DNA of 64,000 bases. It comes from Cudoniella acicularis (Eukaryota > Ascomycota > Leotiomycetes > Helotiales > Helotiaceae). Where the stretch lies: assembly GCA_013054445.1 (NCBI GenBank), contig JAAMPI010000097.1, positions 1-64,000 of the forward strand, in the 5' to 3' direction. Each line of letters starts with the position of its first letter. Within the stretch, counting starts at the first letter, position 1. Below the pieces are notes generated by a model. That model ran no database searches. It saw only the letters and a program-made list of their open reading frames with translations, and had not been told where the DNA came from. Positions 22,186 through 32,743 of the stretch are shown piece by piece. Position numbers and translations under genes: made by a program.

Positions 22186-23035
22186 TTCCTCTTTTTTTTT
22201 CTTTTCAGCGTATGAATGTAAGAGCCCTACCATCGCAGGAAGGCTGGTTGATAGTATATATGGTTGGGCCTTTCAGTCGCCAGGATCTCTGTCCACGTCT
22301 CATGCGTCACAAGCGAAAGTAATGGCTGAGATTTTACGTTAATTGGGGGCCTTGCACTTGAAGAGATGTGAATCATATGTACGAAACCACTAAGCCCCAA
22401 TCACGCACCAGCCAATCAAGCCATCCGAATCTAAGAATACATCGTGACAACAGGTCTAGATTTCGCGCTCATTTTAGTTTGTTTATGGAGCCTCCAATTT
22501 TAAACCGGCCCTTTTTTATTATTCGAGAGCTCTATCTTACAGATTATAACCTCTATGTGCGGACGGCCGCCGCATTCTATATTTTGGCAACTCTTTTCTA
22601 CCATTTCACTGCACTTGGTTATTACGCGGTTCCTGTTACATACACGCATAGTTAAAGAGTGTAGAATGTGAATGTTAATATAATTTTTGAACTATACGAA
22701 ACTCTAATTCGATACCAAAGATTTAATAGAATAATGAATGTCTTTTTCAACGCCTCTCTCGCCTCATCTATGGTTTTTTTCCGTATTACCGCCTCCGCCC
22801 TTACAAAACAAGGGATACCAGACACTGACCTGGAAACGTGCCAAGAGCCCTAGTTCTTCTACTTTAAGCAACGGAAAAAGAACGTACATTTCTTTTATTC
22901 TTTTAATATCCCTAGGTAAGTAAAGTAGAAGGTAGAGAGCAGCAAAAATTTAAAGACCTCTCTCTTCTTGAAGACATGTGAAAAGCTGGATATTAGTTGG
23001 GGGTTCAAACATTTCCCTATAACACAACCTACCCC
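22186..23035. other. Intergenic, no gene seen
   Basis: A polypyrimidine tract (mostly T and C) lies at 22180-22206. The rest is AT-rich with only short, motif-free open frames. Confidence 0.5.
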
Positions 23036-23973
23036 TCACTTATTCCGCTCAAGATGGCTATTCTCAATCATACTCTGCAAATCCCCCGCCTTTGACTTCT
23101 CTTCTACCTCAGCCTTCGATCTCTTCGCCAATATTTCCATGTCCCATACTTCCTCCAGCGGAAGTTCTTTCTCCATATAAGCCTCCCGATGCTTTTCATC
23201 CCAAGGGAAACTGTCATTCCAATGCTTCCCTGACGCCCTTGCCATATCAATGCTCAGCTCTGGTAGCCTTTTAAGCAACGTCTCCCAGTCCTTCCACGCC
23301 TCACTTCCTTCCTGCAGCGTCTGAAACGGGTTCTTGCAGTTCATCACATCGGCCATGAATTTGCGCAGAAGTGATCTGGGCTTGGTGACATTATACATCG
23401 ATTCTATGCTGTCGATGCAAACAAAATTATTGGGTGTAGTCTTGCAGTCAGTTCGAATCAAATCCATGCAGTGGTTTTGAAAAACAGGTGCCTCGAGAAA
23501 ATTTGCAAGTGCCCATAACTCTTCCTGGGAGGTTGGCGTGTTAAGAGCGTCACCGGGAACTTGTAAAATTTGGCCGCTGTAAAGCCAAGAATGGAAGTCG
23601 GCGAAGATGTATGGTTTGAAGTTCGGAAGCGTGATCTTGTCATCATCATTGTGCGCATCGAGGAAACGGTTGCGAAAGTAAGCGGAGTGAAGTGCCAATA
23701 GGTCCTTGTGGGCAGAAAATGACCGCTTTTCCTTGCCGACGAAGATGGTTGTCATTTCACTGCTCGATATGACCCTTTCAATTGTTAGAAATGTAGTAGC
23801 AATGAAGATTTGGGATTGGTTTCAACTTACAATGCCATGATATCGAGATGGTCTTGCAGCTTTGCGGCTTCTTCGCAATCTAAATGGCTCTTGTGGTCCG
23901 AGTACTCACTCTCGTACCTGTTGCGCATGCGCTCCGGACGAGGAGCCTCGATTCTTCTTCTCTTTGCGGACAT
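23036..23973 (-). CDS. BTB/POZ domain protein (293 aa)
   Basis: Exon 1 (23831-23973) and exon 2 (23036-23774) join in phase 2 across a 56-nt intron (GTAAGT...branch CTAAC...GAAAG). The start MSAKRRRIEAPRPER is preferred to the downstream ATG at 23755 because it adds a basic, NLS-like leader and removes the need for a start inside the domain. The BTB fold follows: TTIFVGKEKRSFSAHKDLLALHSAYFRNRF, then FADFHSWLYSGQI and the ELWALANFLEAPVFQNHCMDLI helices. This is the common Pezizomycotina form with BTB alone plus a variable acidic or basic tail (KRSKAEVEEKSK). Such proteins mediate dimerisation and may recruit Cullin-3, but no BACK or Kelch domain is present. Role unknown. Confidence 0.85.
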
Positions 23974-24498
23974 GGCGATTGTCTTGTAAAAGATTGTGTG
24001 CTTGTGGAGTACACCCTTTGAACATCGACTTCAGCCTTTACGATCATGGATTTGGAGTGGCGAAGTTGTTGACACGAGAAGCGTGTGATGCCGTGTTGGA
24101 GTTGAAGTTGGAGCTCCCAGTGTCGGAAGTTGCCATTTATATGCCTGAGGCTGAGAACTACTTTAACCTGTGTGGATGAGTGTAATATTTCCACAATAGA
24201 AGAGGTGGTGGGAAGTTCTGCTGAGATTGCAGAAGAGGGATTAACGCAGGGATTTATTCATAACAAAGAGGTCGTCAAAGATAGAGGCATTTGTTGTCTA
24301 CACCTCGAAGGAGGCCTCAATAGATCATGATCACGCAAGGCAGAGGGTACACCTCTAGAACGAAACTCGTCAGTTTGATATCTTTTCGATTTCGGAAGAA
24401 TAACGGGCAAAATGCCTACTTTGTGATATCCCCCAATGCACCTATCAACCTAAACGCCACCTCGATTTCTAAAATCCATAAGCAAATCACATTTGACA

Positions 24499-25299
24499 TC
24501 AAACTAAGGAAGGCTTCTTCTTGATCCCCAACGCCGCAGCATGATCTTTCTTCTTCTTTACAACCCTCTTGAAACTTGGCGGTGGCATTTCAAGAGCAGC
24601 TTCCTTGGTAATAGGGGCTGCTTCATCTGCCATTTCCTCGTCATCGATAATCTCCTCAAGAGCCTCGTGCCGCCGCATGAATGCCATCCTGGCAGCTTCT
24701 TCATCTTCCTGTTCCTGTCTCCTCTTTTCTTCATCAATGGTTTCCCGTGTCACGGTGACTTCCAGGCCATCCTTTCCCACTCTCTCGTTCCTTGCATTCC
24801 TCGTTCGGATCTCGTCTAAGGCATCAGCGACAGCCATCTCTCTTTTCGCATCCAGAGTCTTCGTCTCCAGCTCCTGCATAGCATTCTTCTCTTCCTCCTC
24901 ACGCTCCAGACGATCCAACCTCTCCTCATCACTCTCTTGTTTGCCAGCTCCGTTCATACGCCACGGCTCAGTATTTCTCTTTGCGCCCCTCTCACACTCG
25001 TAGTCCATGTTCTTCGGATCCGTCTTGAAAGTAATCTCACCAGAGCACCGCGTACATCTGATGTAAAAACGGTAGATGGGAATAGAGTAGTATTTCTGTT
25101 CGGTGGTTTCTTTGCGTGCGTTGAACTTGCGACCTTTGTAGATATATTCTCCACAGGCGGTGCATTTCATGGGAAACGGTGCCATCAATCGCACAGTCTG
25201 TACTTTTGGTCCAGCTTGCTTTGGGGCGCGAGACCGAACGATCTTTGAAGGGTCGAAGTCGGGAGGGTAGTACTTGGTGAGGACTTTTCGCTCAGACAT
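24499..25299 (-). CDS. cwf16: Splicing factor YJU2/Cwf16 family (CCDC94-like)
   Basis: A single 266-codon frame starts MSERKVLTKYYPPDFDPSKI, the diagnostic N terminus of YJU2/Cwf16 proteins. Cys46-x2-Cys49 and Cys82-x2-Cys85 form the zinc site between the conserved RLMAPFPMKCTACGEYIYKGRKFN and RCTRCSGEITFKTDPKN segments. The second half is a charged, mostly helical region. The C terminus is lysine-rich (KRVVKKKKDHAAALGIKKK), consistent with nuclear location. Established role of the family: a spliceosome component joining with the Prp19 complex around the first catalytic step, contacting the branch helix. Length is typical. The gene is divergent from cut9, with 389 bp between starts. Confidence 0.93.
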   Translation of the reverse strand: MSERKVLTKYYPPDFDPSKIVRSRAPKQAGPKVQTVRLMAPFPMKCTACGEYIYKGRKFNARKETTEQKYYSIPIYRFYIRCTRCSGEITFKTDPKNMDYECERGAKRNTEPWRMNGAGKQESDEERLDRLEREEEEKNAMQELETKTLDAKREMAVADALDEIRTRNARNERVGKDGLEVTVTRETIDEEKRRQEQEDEEAARMAFMRRHEALEEIIDDEEMADEAAPITKEAALEMPPPSFKRVVKKKKDHAAALGIKKKPSLV

Positions 25300-25688
25300 G
25301 GTGGGCTATGGGTGGTGTTGCGCGGAGGGTGGAGGATAGGTACGGGCTTTGAGGTTCTAGAGATTATGTTTCTGTGGTGGATGGTGTTGTTGTGAGGTTG
25401 GAGAAGAGTGCGAGAAGAATGGCGATATTGATGTCGAAGTTCAAGGCTGTCGCGGGGCTAGCTTGCATAAACCTTAGCTTGCATAGTATGCATAGCTAGC
25501 ATAAGGTACTTGCACAATTGTCTTCAGCCTCGCGTCTTCCCAAATCACTCCAGAACGCGACTTCACTCCAAATCCAAACACCACACTCTGCTTCGGGCGA
25601 TTATCTTGCCTCCACAACTTCTCAACCGCTCGAATCGATGCGACACGACTTATGATCCCACGATTCTCTCGACGAATGCTCCCCGCGC
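25300..25688. promoter_or_regulatory. Shared divergent promoter of cwf16 and cut9
   Basis: The 389 bp between two ATGs pointing apart must hold both promoters. It contains a repeated AGCTTGCATA/GCATAGCTAGCATA run near 25460-25505 that could be a regulatory or simple repeat. No TATA box stands out, as expected for housekeeping genes. Confidence 0.45.
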
Positions 25689-27607
25689 ATGATGGAGAAG
25701 TTCTTGAAGGATTGGCGTCAGGATGCCCTCAATAAACACCAGTACGACTCGGCCATTTTTATAGGAGACAAGCTGCTGGCTTTGACAAGTATATGAACCC
25801 AAACAGTCTCTTGATTCCCGCATACTAATCGCCACCAGAAAACGACAAAGATGCCTTCTGGCTCGCCCAGGTCCATTTCTCGACGGGCAATTATACTCGG
25901 GCGCAAAGCTTCCTCTCCCGCCAAGATCTCATTGCGCGGAACCCTTCCTGTCGATACCTCGCCGGCCACTGTCTGATCAAACAATCACGGTTCGAAGAGG
26001 CGCTCAATGTTCTGGGCGAGAAGAACCCGACCCACCTCATCACCACCTCGAGTAATAGTCGGAGGAAGCTTCAACATACGAGCGGACACAGCAGAACAGG
26101 CTCGAAAGTGGCAAGCAGATCAGATAGGCACGACAAGAGGGACGAGGCTGCACAGGAAGATGCGGCCAACATTCGATTCGAGGCGGCCATGTGCTATCTC
26201 CGCGGACTCTGCTATGCCAAACAAAATGCCTTCGACCGGGCAAAGGAGTGCTACAAAGATGCTGTTAGGATAGACGTACAGTGTTTCGAGGCTTTCGAGC
26301 AGCTGATGAAAAACTGCTTGATGTCCCCCGATGAGGAATGGCAGTTTTTGGACTCGCTCAACTTTGACTCTATCTCCATTTCCGACGATCCCTCTTCTTC
26401 TCAGGAGGCAGCCGAGTTTACTAGGATGCTCTACACAACACGATTGTCCAAGTACAAGAATCCGGCAGCATTCACACAAGCGACCGAAACCCTCTCCACA
26501 CATTACAATTTGGCTACCAACCCCGATCTTCTTCTCGCAAAGGCAGATCTCCTCTTCACGCAGTGCAAATTCAAAGATGCGCTGGCAATCACAAACTCAA
26601 TCCTTCAAAACGACAAATACAACTTCAGTATATACCCTCTTCATCTCGCCTGTCTTTACGAACTACAGCTCAACAATGCGCTTTTCTTGATTTCTCACGA
26701 TCTGGCGGATAACCACCCCGAGGAACCATGTTCCTGGCTGGCAGTCGGGATTTACTACCTTGCTACAAATAAAGTTGCAGAAGCGCGGCGATACTTCAGC
26801 AAAGCAAGTATGATGGATCCACACTTTGGCCCGGCTTGGATAGGATTTGCACATACCTTTGCTGCAGAGGGAGAGCATGACCAGGCAATATCAGCATACT
26901 CGACTGCGGCTAGACTTTTCATGGGTACGCATTTGCCTCAACTTTTCTTGGGAATGCAAAACCACATGTTGAACAATATGACACTTGCAGACGAGTTTCT
27001 CAAAACAGCATATACTCTCTGCAAAACGGATCCTTTGCTTCTGAACGAAATGGGGGTGGTTTTTTACCATCAAGAACGGCTACAAGACGCAGTGGAAGTA
27101 TTCATCAGAGCACTGGAAATTGCGGATGAGATAGACAGTGACCCTCAAGCCTGGATTGCAACCCGATCAAATCTCGGTCATGCATATCGAAGATTGCACC
27201 AATGGGATATGGCTCTGAATGAGTTTGATGAGGTTCTCCGTCAGGGTGGGAAGGACCCTTCGGTCTTCTGCGCAAAGGGACTGGTACTCATGGAGCAAAA
27301 AAGGCCTTACGATGCTGTTTACGTATTTCACGAAGCCTTGGCTATCTCACCACAAGATGCGATCGCCACAGAATTGTTGAACAAAGCACTCGAAGAAACG
27401 GCAGTTGGTGGGGCAAATGGAATGGATGACCTTGAGGACGACGATGATATTGAGCGGGAGTTAAGCTTGAAGAAAGCCCAAGCTGCACGCTTTGTTGAAA
27501 CGTCTCTTGTAAGCAAGAGGAAGGGCAAGGAAAGATTAGGAAGTCGAATAGGTAATGGTTTTGGAGGGAACGGGAACATTCTTATGGATTTAGCTGATGA
27601 TGAATAA
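25689..27607 (+). CDS. cut9: Anaphase-promoting complex subunit Cut9/Cdc16 (APC6), TPR protein
   Basis: Exon 1 (25689-25788) and exon 2 (25839-27607) join across a 50-nt intron (GTATAT...branch CTAATC...ACCAG) to give 622 residues. The start MMEKFLKDWRQDALNKHQYDSAIFIGDKLLALT matches the APC6 N terminus. A series of TPR motifs follows, for example DAFWLAQVHFSTGNYTRAQ, PCSWLAVGIYYLATNKVAEA, PLLLNEMGVVFYHQERLQDA and SNLGHAYRRLHQWDMALNEF. A disordered insert sits at about 115-150, and an acidic plus basic tail (DDLEDDDDIE... KRKGKERLGSR) closes the protein. APC/C is the nuclear ubiquitin ligase that triggers anaphase. Cut9 is one of its TPR-arm scaffold subunits. Length and repeat content fit. 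Confidence 0.93.
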
Positions 27608-28505
27608 TGGCTTATGCATTGCATTGGTGGCGCAGAGAGGGGCATTTTGGCGTTTCGGGAGACGGGACTTTAAAAGGGGGATGGAAATGAGAGGATTATC
27701 TGTGCTGGTGAATGTGTACAGTACAGCATGCGGGATTGAGCGATTATGAATGAAAGAGTATGGCAGCAGGCCATGAGAATTTCACAACTTTACTTTCGAC
27801 TCGAGGCATGATATGATGACTTTTAGTTCCATTCAGATCCACTAAGAACGCTATTGAGGTCTTTCCTTTGACCTCTTCTAGGTTTCTAACCTGTCGGAAG
27901 TCCAGACTCACCAACAAGCTATCGTATATCCGCTAGCGCCGCGTGTAACTTGCATAGTTGTCTCGTCGCACTCGCCTAACGGAACATCGCTTTACGAGTT
28001 AGTCAGCTGCCCGCTTCCCCTTTTCTCGGCCGTAAAGAAACAATGTCTTTCTACTAACTAAAACAGCCACTCAACACACCTAGATTACGCCTTGTAAAAC
28101 CGCACTCCACAATGCTTTTCTTCTCTGACATTACTTGGTTTCTATTGGCCCCTTGACTGCCGTGTTTGCTGTCTTGGTCGCTACGCTCCCGTTGCGGGGC
28201 GGCAATCGGGTCTTGAAGCTGTCCGCTCTTAGCAAAATGACCCGACCCGATTCACCCGAGAAAGTCTCATTCCACAAGTCTAAGATCAGATCATTTCACG
28301 ATACGGATAGGATATAAAGCTATCTTTCCGCCATTGCTGTCTTGCTTTGCTATCAAACTAACAAATTCTTTTTGTCTCAACTTACCTTTCCTCGCAGACA
28401 ACATCTATCTGGCGCTTCTCTAGCGAAAACATCCGACGAGAAAAACATCTCGATTCCAACTCCAAATCCACACGAAATAAATAGCAAACAAACCACCAAG
28501 CAAAA
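27608..28505. other. Intergenic, promoter of the gene at 28506
   Basis: No supported gene. It contains the 3' region of cut9. A TATA-like GGATATAAAGC near 28309-28319 lies about 190 nt before the next start. Confidence 0.45.
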
Positions 28506-29030
28506 ATGTCTCGCTTCTTCCCCCACACCCCCTACGAAGAAGACCAACCCCTCGCCCACACAATCCTCTGGACCCACGTCCTCACACGCGCCGTGCAGAC
28601 CGGCTCCTTAATCGGTGTTGCCGTAGGCGTCTCCTCCTTCTCTCTACGACGCTTCCAACTGCTTGGGTTAAAAGCTCTTGTCCCCCCGAGAACATTGACA
28701 ACTACTATATTGAGGAGTTCGGGTGTTGGAGCGGTTATTGGCACGGCGCTGTTGACGGTTGCGCTGCCGATTCGGATGCAAGGCAGGGAGGAGATTGAGT
28801 GGAAGGATAGGAGTTGGAGACTGTTGGAGAATAAGGGGCAGGTCGAGTGTGATGATTGGACGTATGCGGGGATTGCTGCTACTGCGGTGGGTGTTGCGAG
28901 TAAAGGAAGGACGTTGGGGTGGAGGGGACAAGTGGGAGGGGTCGGGTTGGGGAGTCTGGTGGGTATGATGGGGTATATGGGCTGGAGGTATGGGGTTAAG
29001 GGGGGGAGGTTTGAGGAGAGTGTTGTTTGA
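28506..29030 (+). CDS. Small four-helix membrane protein (174 aa), possibly DUF1757-type
   Basis: One intronless frame of 174 residues starts MSRFFPHTPYEEDQPLAHTILWTHVLTRA, an N terminus shared by a conserved fungal family that I associate, from memory, with DUF1757. Four short hydrophobic stretches are visible (about 33-50, 72-88, 118-133 and 142-160), rich in Gly and Ala, as in mitochondrial inner-membrane proteins. A conserved-looking soluble loop, EIEWKDRSWRLLENKGQVECDDW, lies between helices 2 and 3. Function unknown; mitochondrial location is a guess. Codon use switches sharply from C-ending to G-ending codons at about 28690, a pattern also seen in the next gene. Confidence 0.75.
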   Translation: MSRFFPHTPYEEDQPLAHTILWTHVLTRAVQTGSLIGVAVGVSSFSLRRFQLLGLKALVPPRTLTTTILRSSGVGAVIGTALLTVALPIRMQGREEIEWKDRSWRLLENKGQVECDDWTYAGIAATAVGVASKGRTLGWRGQVGGVGLGSLVGMMGYMGWRYGVKGGRFEESVV

Positions 29031-29632
29031 GTTGATTTGGGATGGGATCGGATTGGGGGTTTAGATGGTGAGGATGTAAGGCGTTTGGGGTGTATAATAA
29101 ACGGGGAGTCTGGGATCTGGAAATGGATCGGGATGTGCATATAATAAGGTATTTAATGGATATCTCCCGACTCTAGCCACCGCGGGCGATCTAGGTATTC
29201 GAGCATCGTAACCCGACTAGTGATTGGATTAATAAGGCCTCGCTCGAGGGGGGGAAGTTGGATGAGGCCTGGCTGGACTTCAAGACAATTTATTATTACC
29301 GCTTAACTCATTTCAATACCCTTAAATAACTGAGAAGACACGAGCATCGAATTCGACAACAAAACCGATCCCAAAATCCTATCCGGAAAGCAGCGGCAAT
29401 TGGCGGACTTCCGATCTAAAACGTGAAGGTGGGGGGGGATTTACCCCCGCACTTCATGACCGAGAGCTACTTGGTGCGCTTCGGGGATCAACGACATCGG
29501 AGCTTATACCTACTTCTCTTCCACCCCTTAATTCATCTTTTCTTTTTGTCTAGTTGAATTTTTTCGGCGCATTTCTCTGTTACCTAGAAAAGGATCATTC
29601 TATCTTCATTTCCTACGGCCAATTGAACGAAC
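29031..29632. other. Intergenic, promoter of the acetoacetyl-CoA synthetase gene
   Basis: No gene seen. Around 29424-29456 an imperfect inverted repeat (GTGAAGGTGGGGGG... with ...CCCCCGCACTTCA) surrounds GATTTA and could be a regulatory hairpin or TF site. Confidence 0.4.
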
Positions 29633-32047
29633 ATGGATCCAACTAAAGTGCCTAGAAAGCTATGGGAACATCCCGATCCGAAGAGTACAGAGATGTATCG
29701 ATTGATGCAAGAAGTGAATCAGAAGCACAACCTACAGCTCGAGGTAGTTGCATCCCTACCCCTCTATACACGCGCCCTCACTAACAGCAAACAAATAGAC
29801 ATTCTGGGATTTCTACCAATACTCCATCACTCACCGCGCCCAATTCTGGGACCAATGCTTCCAATTCGTAAACCTACTCCACAGCGGCTCTTACACCCGC
29901 GTCGTTGATGAATCAGCACACATCGAAACGATACCACGATGGTTCGAGGGCGTGCATATTAACCTCGCAGAGAACTTGCTATACTCCCGGATACCTGGTG
30001 CGGAGACATCAAAGCGGGGAAAGATAGGGAAAGAAGATGATAAGATTGCGTTGACAGAGGTGAGGGAGGGTGCTACTGAGATACGGGATGTGAGTTGGGG
30101 ACAATTGAGGAAAGAAGTTGGGGAATTGGCTGCTGCGATGAAAGAACATGGTGTAGTGAAGGGTGTTAGGGTTGTGGTTGTTGCGAGTAATTCGGTGGAT
30201 ACTCTTAAAGTTTTTTTTGGCTGTTACGATGTTGGGCGGATTGTTTAGTAGCAGTTCGACGGATATGGGTGTTCAGGGTATTTTGCAGAGATCGTTACAA
30301 GTCACTCCAAAGGTATGGTTGTTCTTGCCAACCTTTTCAAGTCGTGGTTTAACCATTTTGATCAGTACATCTTCATGGACGACTTCGCAATCTACAATGG
30401 CAAGAAAGTCGACCTCCGCCAAAAAATGACCGAAATATCCAACGGAATGAAAGATTCTCCCCAATTCAAAGGAGTGATATCCATGCCACGCTTCTCCTCT
30501 CCAGCCGACATCACCCACGTTCCTCTCACCCAAACACTCTCCTCTTTCCTCTCTAAAGCCCAAGGAAAAACAACCCCAGAATTCGAACAACTAGCCTTTC
30601 GCGACCCCATCATCATCGCCTACTCCTCCGGCACGACCGGAACGCCAAAATGCATCGTTCACTCCGTAGGCGGTGCCCTCCTCTCCTCCGCTAAAGAGCT
30701 AAAACTCCACGGCGAACTGACTCCCTCTTCCGTCGCGCTCCAATACACCACCACCGGCTGGATCATGTATTTCGTATCTTGCATGCACCTCCTTTGCGGC
30801 GCCAGGACAGTTTTATATGACGGTTCTCCTTTTCAGCCGGATTTAGAGACGTTTATAAGGTTGATTGGGGAACAGAGGGTTACGAAGCTGGGGACAAGTC
30901 CGAAGTGGTTACATGAGGTGCAGAAGAGGGGGTTGAGGCCGAGGGAAATAACGGATTTGAGTAGCTTGCAAGTCGTTTCGAGTACGGGGATGGTGTTGAG
31001 TGAGGGACTTTTTGAGTGGTTTTATGATAGGGGTTTTCCGGGGCATGTGCATTTGGCGAATATTTCTGGGGGAACAGATCTTGTGAGTTTTCATTTTGCC
31101 GTTTTAGTAAAGCTGTGAACTGATGAGCGGCATAGGCAGGTTGTTTCGGCCAGGTATCTTCCCACCTTCCCTGTCCAAGTTGATGAGTAGAAGCTAACAA
31201 GCAAAGGAAAACCCCCTAACCCCCGTCTACCTAGGCGGAACCCAAGGCCCCTCCCTCGGCACCCCCATCTCCATCTTCGACTCCTTAATCGAATCCGGCG
31301 TCGGCTCCCCCCTTCCTCACGGCGAAGCAGGCGAACTCGTCGCCCCTCACTCCTTCCCCAACCAACCCGTCTGCTTCTGGAACGACCCCTTCCCCTCCCC
31401 CCACCGAGACTCCAAGTACTTCTCCGCCTACTTCGCCAAATACGACCATGTTTGGACCCATGGCGATTTCTGCTCCTTGCACCCTCTCACGAAACAACTA
31501 TTCTTTCTGGGACGCGCAGATGGAGTACTAAATCCTAGTGGAGTGAGGTTTGGTAGTGCGGAGATTTATAGTGTGGTACTTGAGAGTGGGCTTTTTCCTG
31601 AGGTCGTCGATGCGGTTTGTGTGGGGCAGAGGAGGGAGGGGAGGGATGAGGATGAGAGGGTTATGCTGTTTTTAGTTATGGGTGNNGGGGAGAAGTTGGA
31701 TGGAAGATTGAGGGAGAGGGTTAAGGGGAGATTGGGAGGGCGTTGAGTAAGAGGCATGTCCCGAGGTTTGTGTTTGAAGTTCCGGAGGTGCCGGTGAGTG
31801 TTCCCTTTTTTCTTAGCTTTTTGTCTTTTCGTTTTATTTTTGTCTTTCTTATCTAGGGGAATGAGCACCAAGCTAATGAAAGTCACAGGTGACGGTCAAC
31901 ATGAAGAAAGTCGAATTGCCAGTGAAGCAGATTGTTTCCGGCAAGATTATCAAGCCAAGCGGCACATTGCTGAATCCACAGAGTCTAGATTATTATTATC
32001 GTTTTGCTAAGGTAGAGGAGTTGTTAGAACCGAAGAGCAAGTTATAA
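29633..32047 (+). CDS. Acetoacetyl-CoA synthetase (AMP-forming ligase)
   Basis: Six exons: 29633-29743, 29799-30312, 30366-31082, 31136-31153, 31207-31793, 31889-32047. Exon 4 is an 18-nt micro-exon (AGCFGQ). N-terminal TFWDFYQYSITHRAQFW and RWFEGVHINLAENLLY, the AMP-binding motif YSSGTTGTPKCIVHSVGG (about residue 293), YTTTGWIMY, ISGGTDL and C-terminal GSAEIYSVV...VKQIVSGKIIKPSG identify acetoacetate-CoA ligase. Expected length is about 700 residues; this model gives 701. Two one-base frame breaks occur: an extra T in the eight-T run at 30211-30218, and a missing G near the GGGG at 31728-31731. Each exon sum becomes a multiple of three only after these corrections. NN lies at 31685-31686. 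These look like sequencing errors, not decay. The enzyme activates acetoacetate with ATP and CoA in the cytosol, feeding ketone or leucine-derived carbon to sterol and lipid synthesis. Confidence 0.88.
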
Positions 32048-32316
32048 TTAATAGTTCTCTCCTTGCTCAGTTTTTATGCAATCGGCGGCTGATAAGAGAC
32101 AGAATAGAAGTAGAGAGGCATTAATTTAAAGAGTATCACTCCTCATATTATCTGTTTTACTAATGCTTTATAGAGTTGATTCTATAATATCTCTATTTTC
32201 TAACTGTTTTAATAGTGTATTATATAATATTATAGAAAATATATGTTCTAATTTAAAAATATTAATTTAGTAATCAAGAATTAATTTTACTATTAGAAAA
32301 GATATAGCTATTTATA

Positions 32317-32564
32317 GGCTGCGTGATGGGTAGTGGGTAGTACCCATTACCCGCGGGCTACCCACCACGGGTACTACCCACCCGCGGGTGGGTAGTACCC
32401 ACGGGTGGGTATAGTTTCTCTTACTCCTATATAGGTACCGCGGTACCCATATAGGAGTAAGAGAAACTATACCCACCCGCGGGCACTACCCACCCACGGG
32501 TAGGTAGTACCCGTGGTGGGTAGCCCGCGGGTAATGGTTACTACCCACTACCCATCACGCAGCC
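32317..32564. mobile_element. Foldback (hairpin) MITE flanked by TA
   Basis: The whole 248-bp element is an inverted repeat with arms of about 124 bp. It is centred at 32440/32441 on the perfect palindrome GGTACCGCGGTACC. It starts GGCTGCGTGATGGG, ends CCCATCACGCAGCC, and is flanked by TA on both sides (32315-32316 and 32565-32566), the target duplication of Tc1/mariner-type elements. The arms contain repeated GGGTAGTACCCAC words. They differ at only a few positions, and the element is GC-rich with no sign of RIP, so insertion was probably recent. Confidence 0.85.
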
Positions 32565-32566
32565 TA

Positions 32567-32743
32567 AGTATGGCCATGAGCAGAGATGTAACCAATGAAG
32601 GTTCGTCGTGTCGCCGTCAAAAGCGAAGGATCTCCTGCGAGTCCCATTTGCTTCAAGTATGGCCATGAGCAGAGATGCAACTAGTGAAGGGTTGACCGTA
32701 TCGTTATCAAAGGCAAAGGAGCCGCCTTTGTCCGTGTGAGCGG
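32567..32743. repeat. Direct tandem duplication of about 89 bp next to the hairpin
   Basis: AAGTATGGCCATGAGCAGAG starts at about 32567 and again at about 32657. The following 60 bases are similar but diverged (TGAAGG, CCGTCAAAAGCGAAGGA versus TTATCAAAGGCAAAGGA). The hairpin element sits immediately left of the first copy. Confidence 0.55.

Noticed and set aside
30211..30218. Programmed ribosomal frameshift at T8 in acetoacetyl-CoA synthetase
   Set aside because: There is no slippery heptamer plus structure logic, a second compensating one-base fault occurs at 31.73 kb, and Ns lie nearby; sequencing error is simpler.
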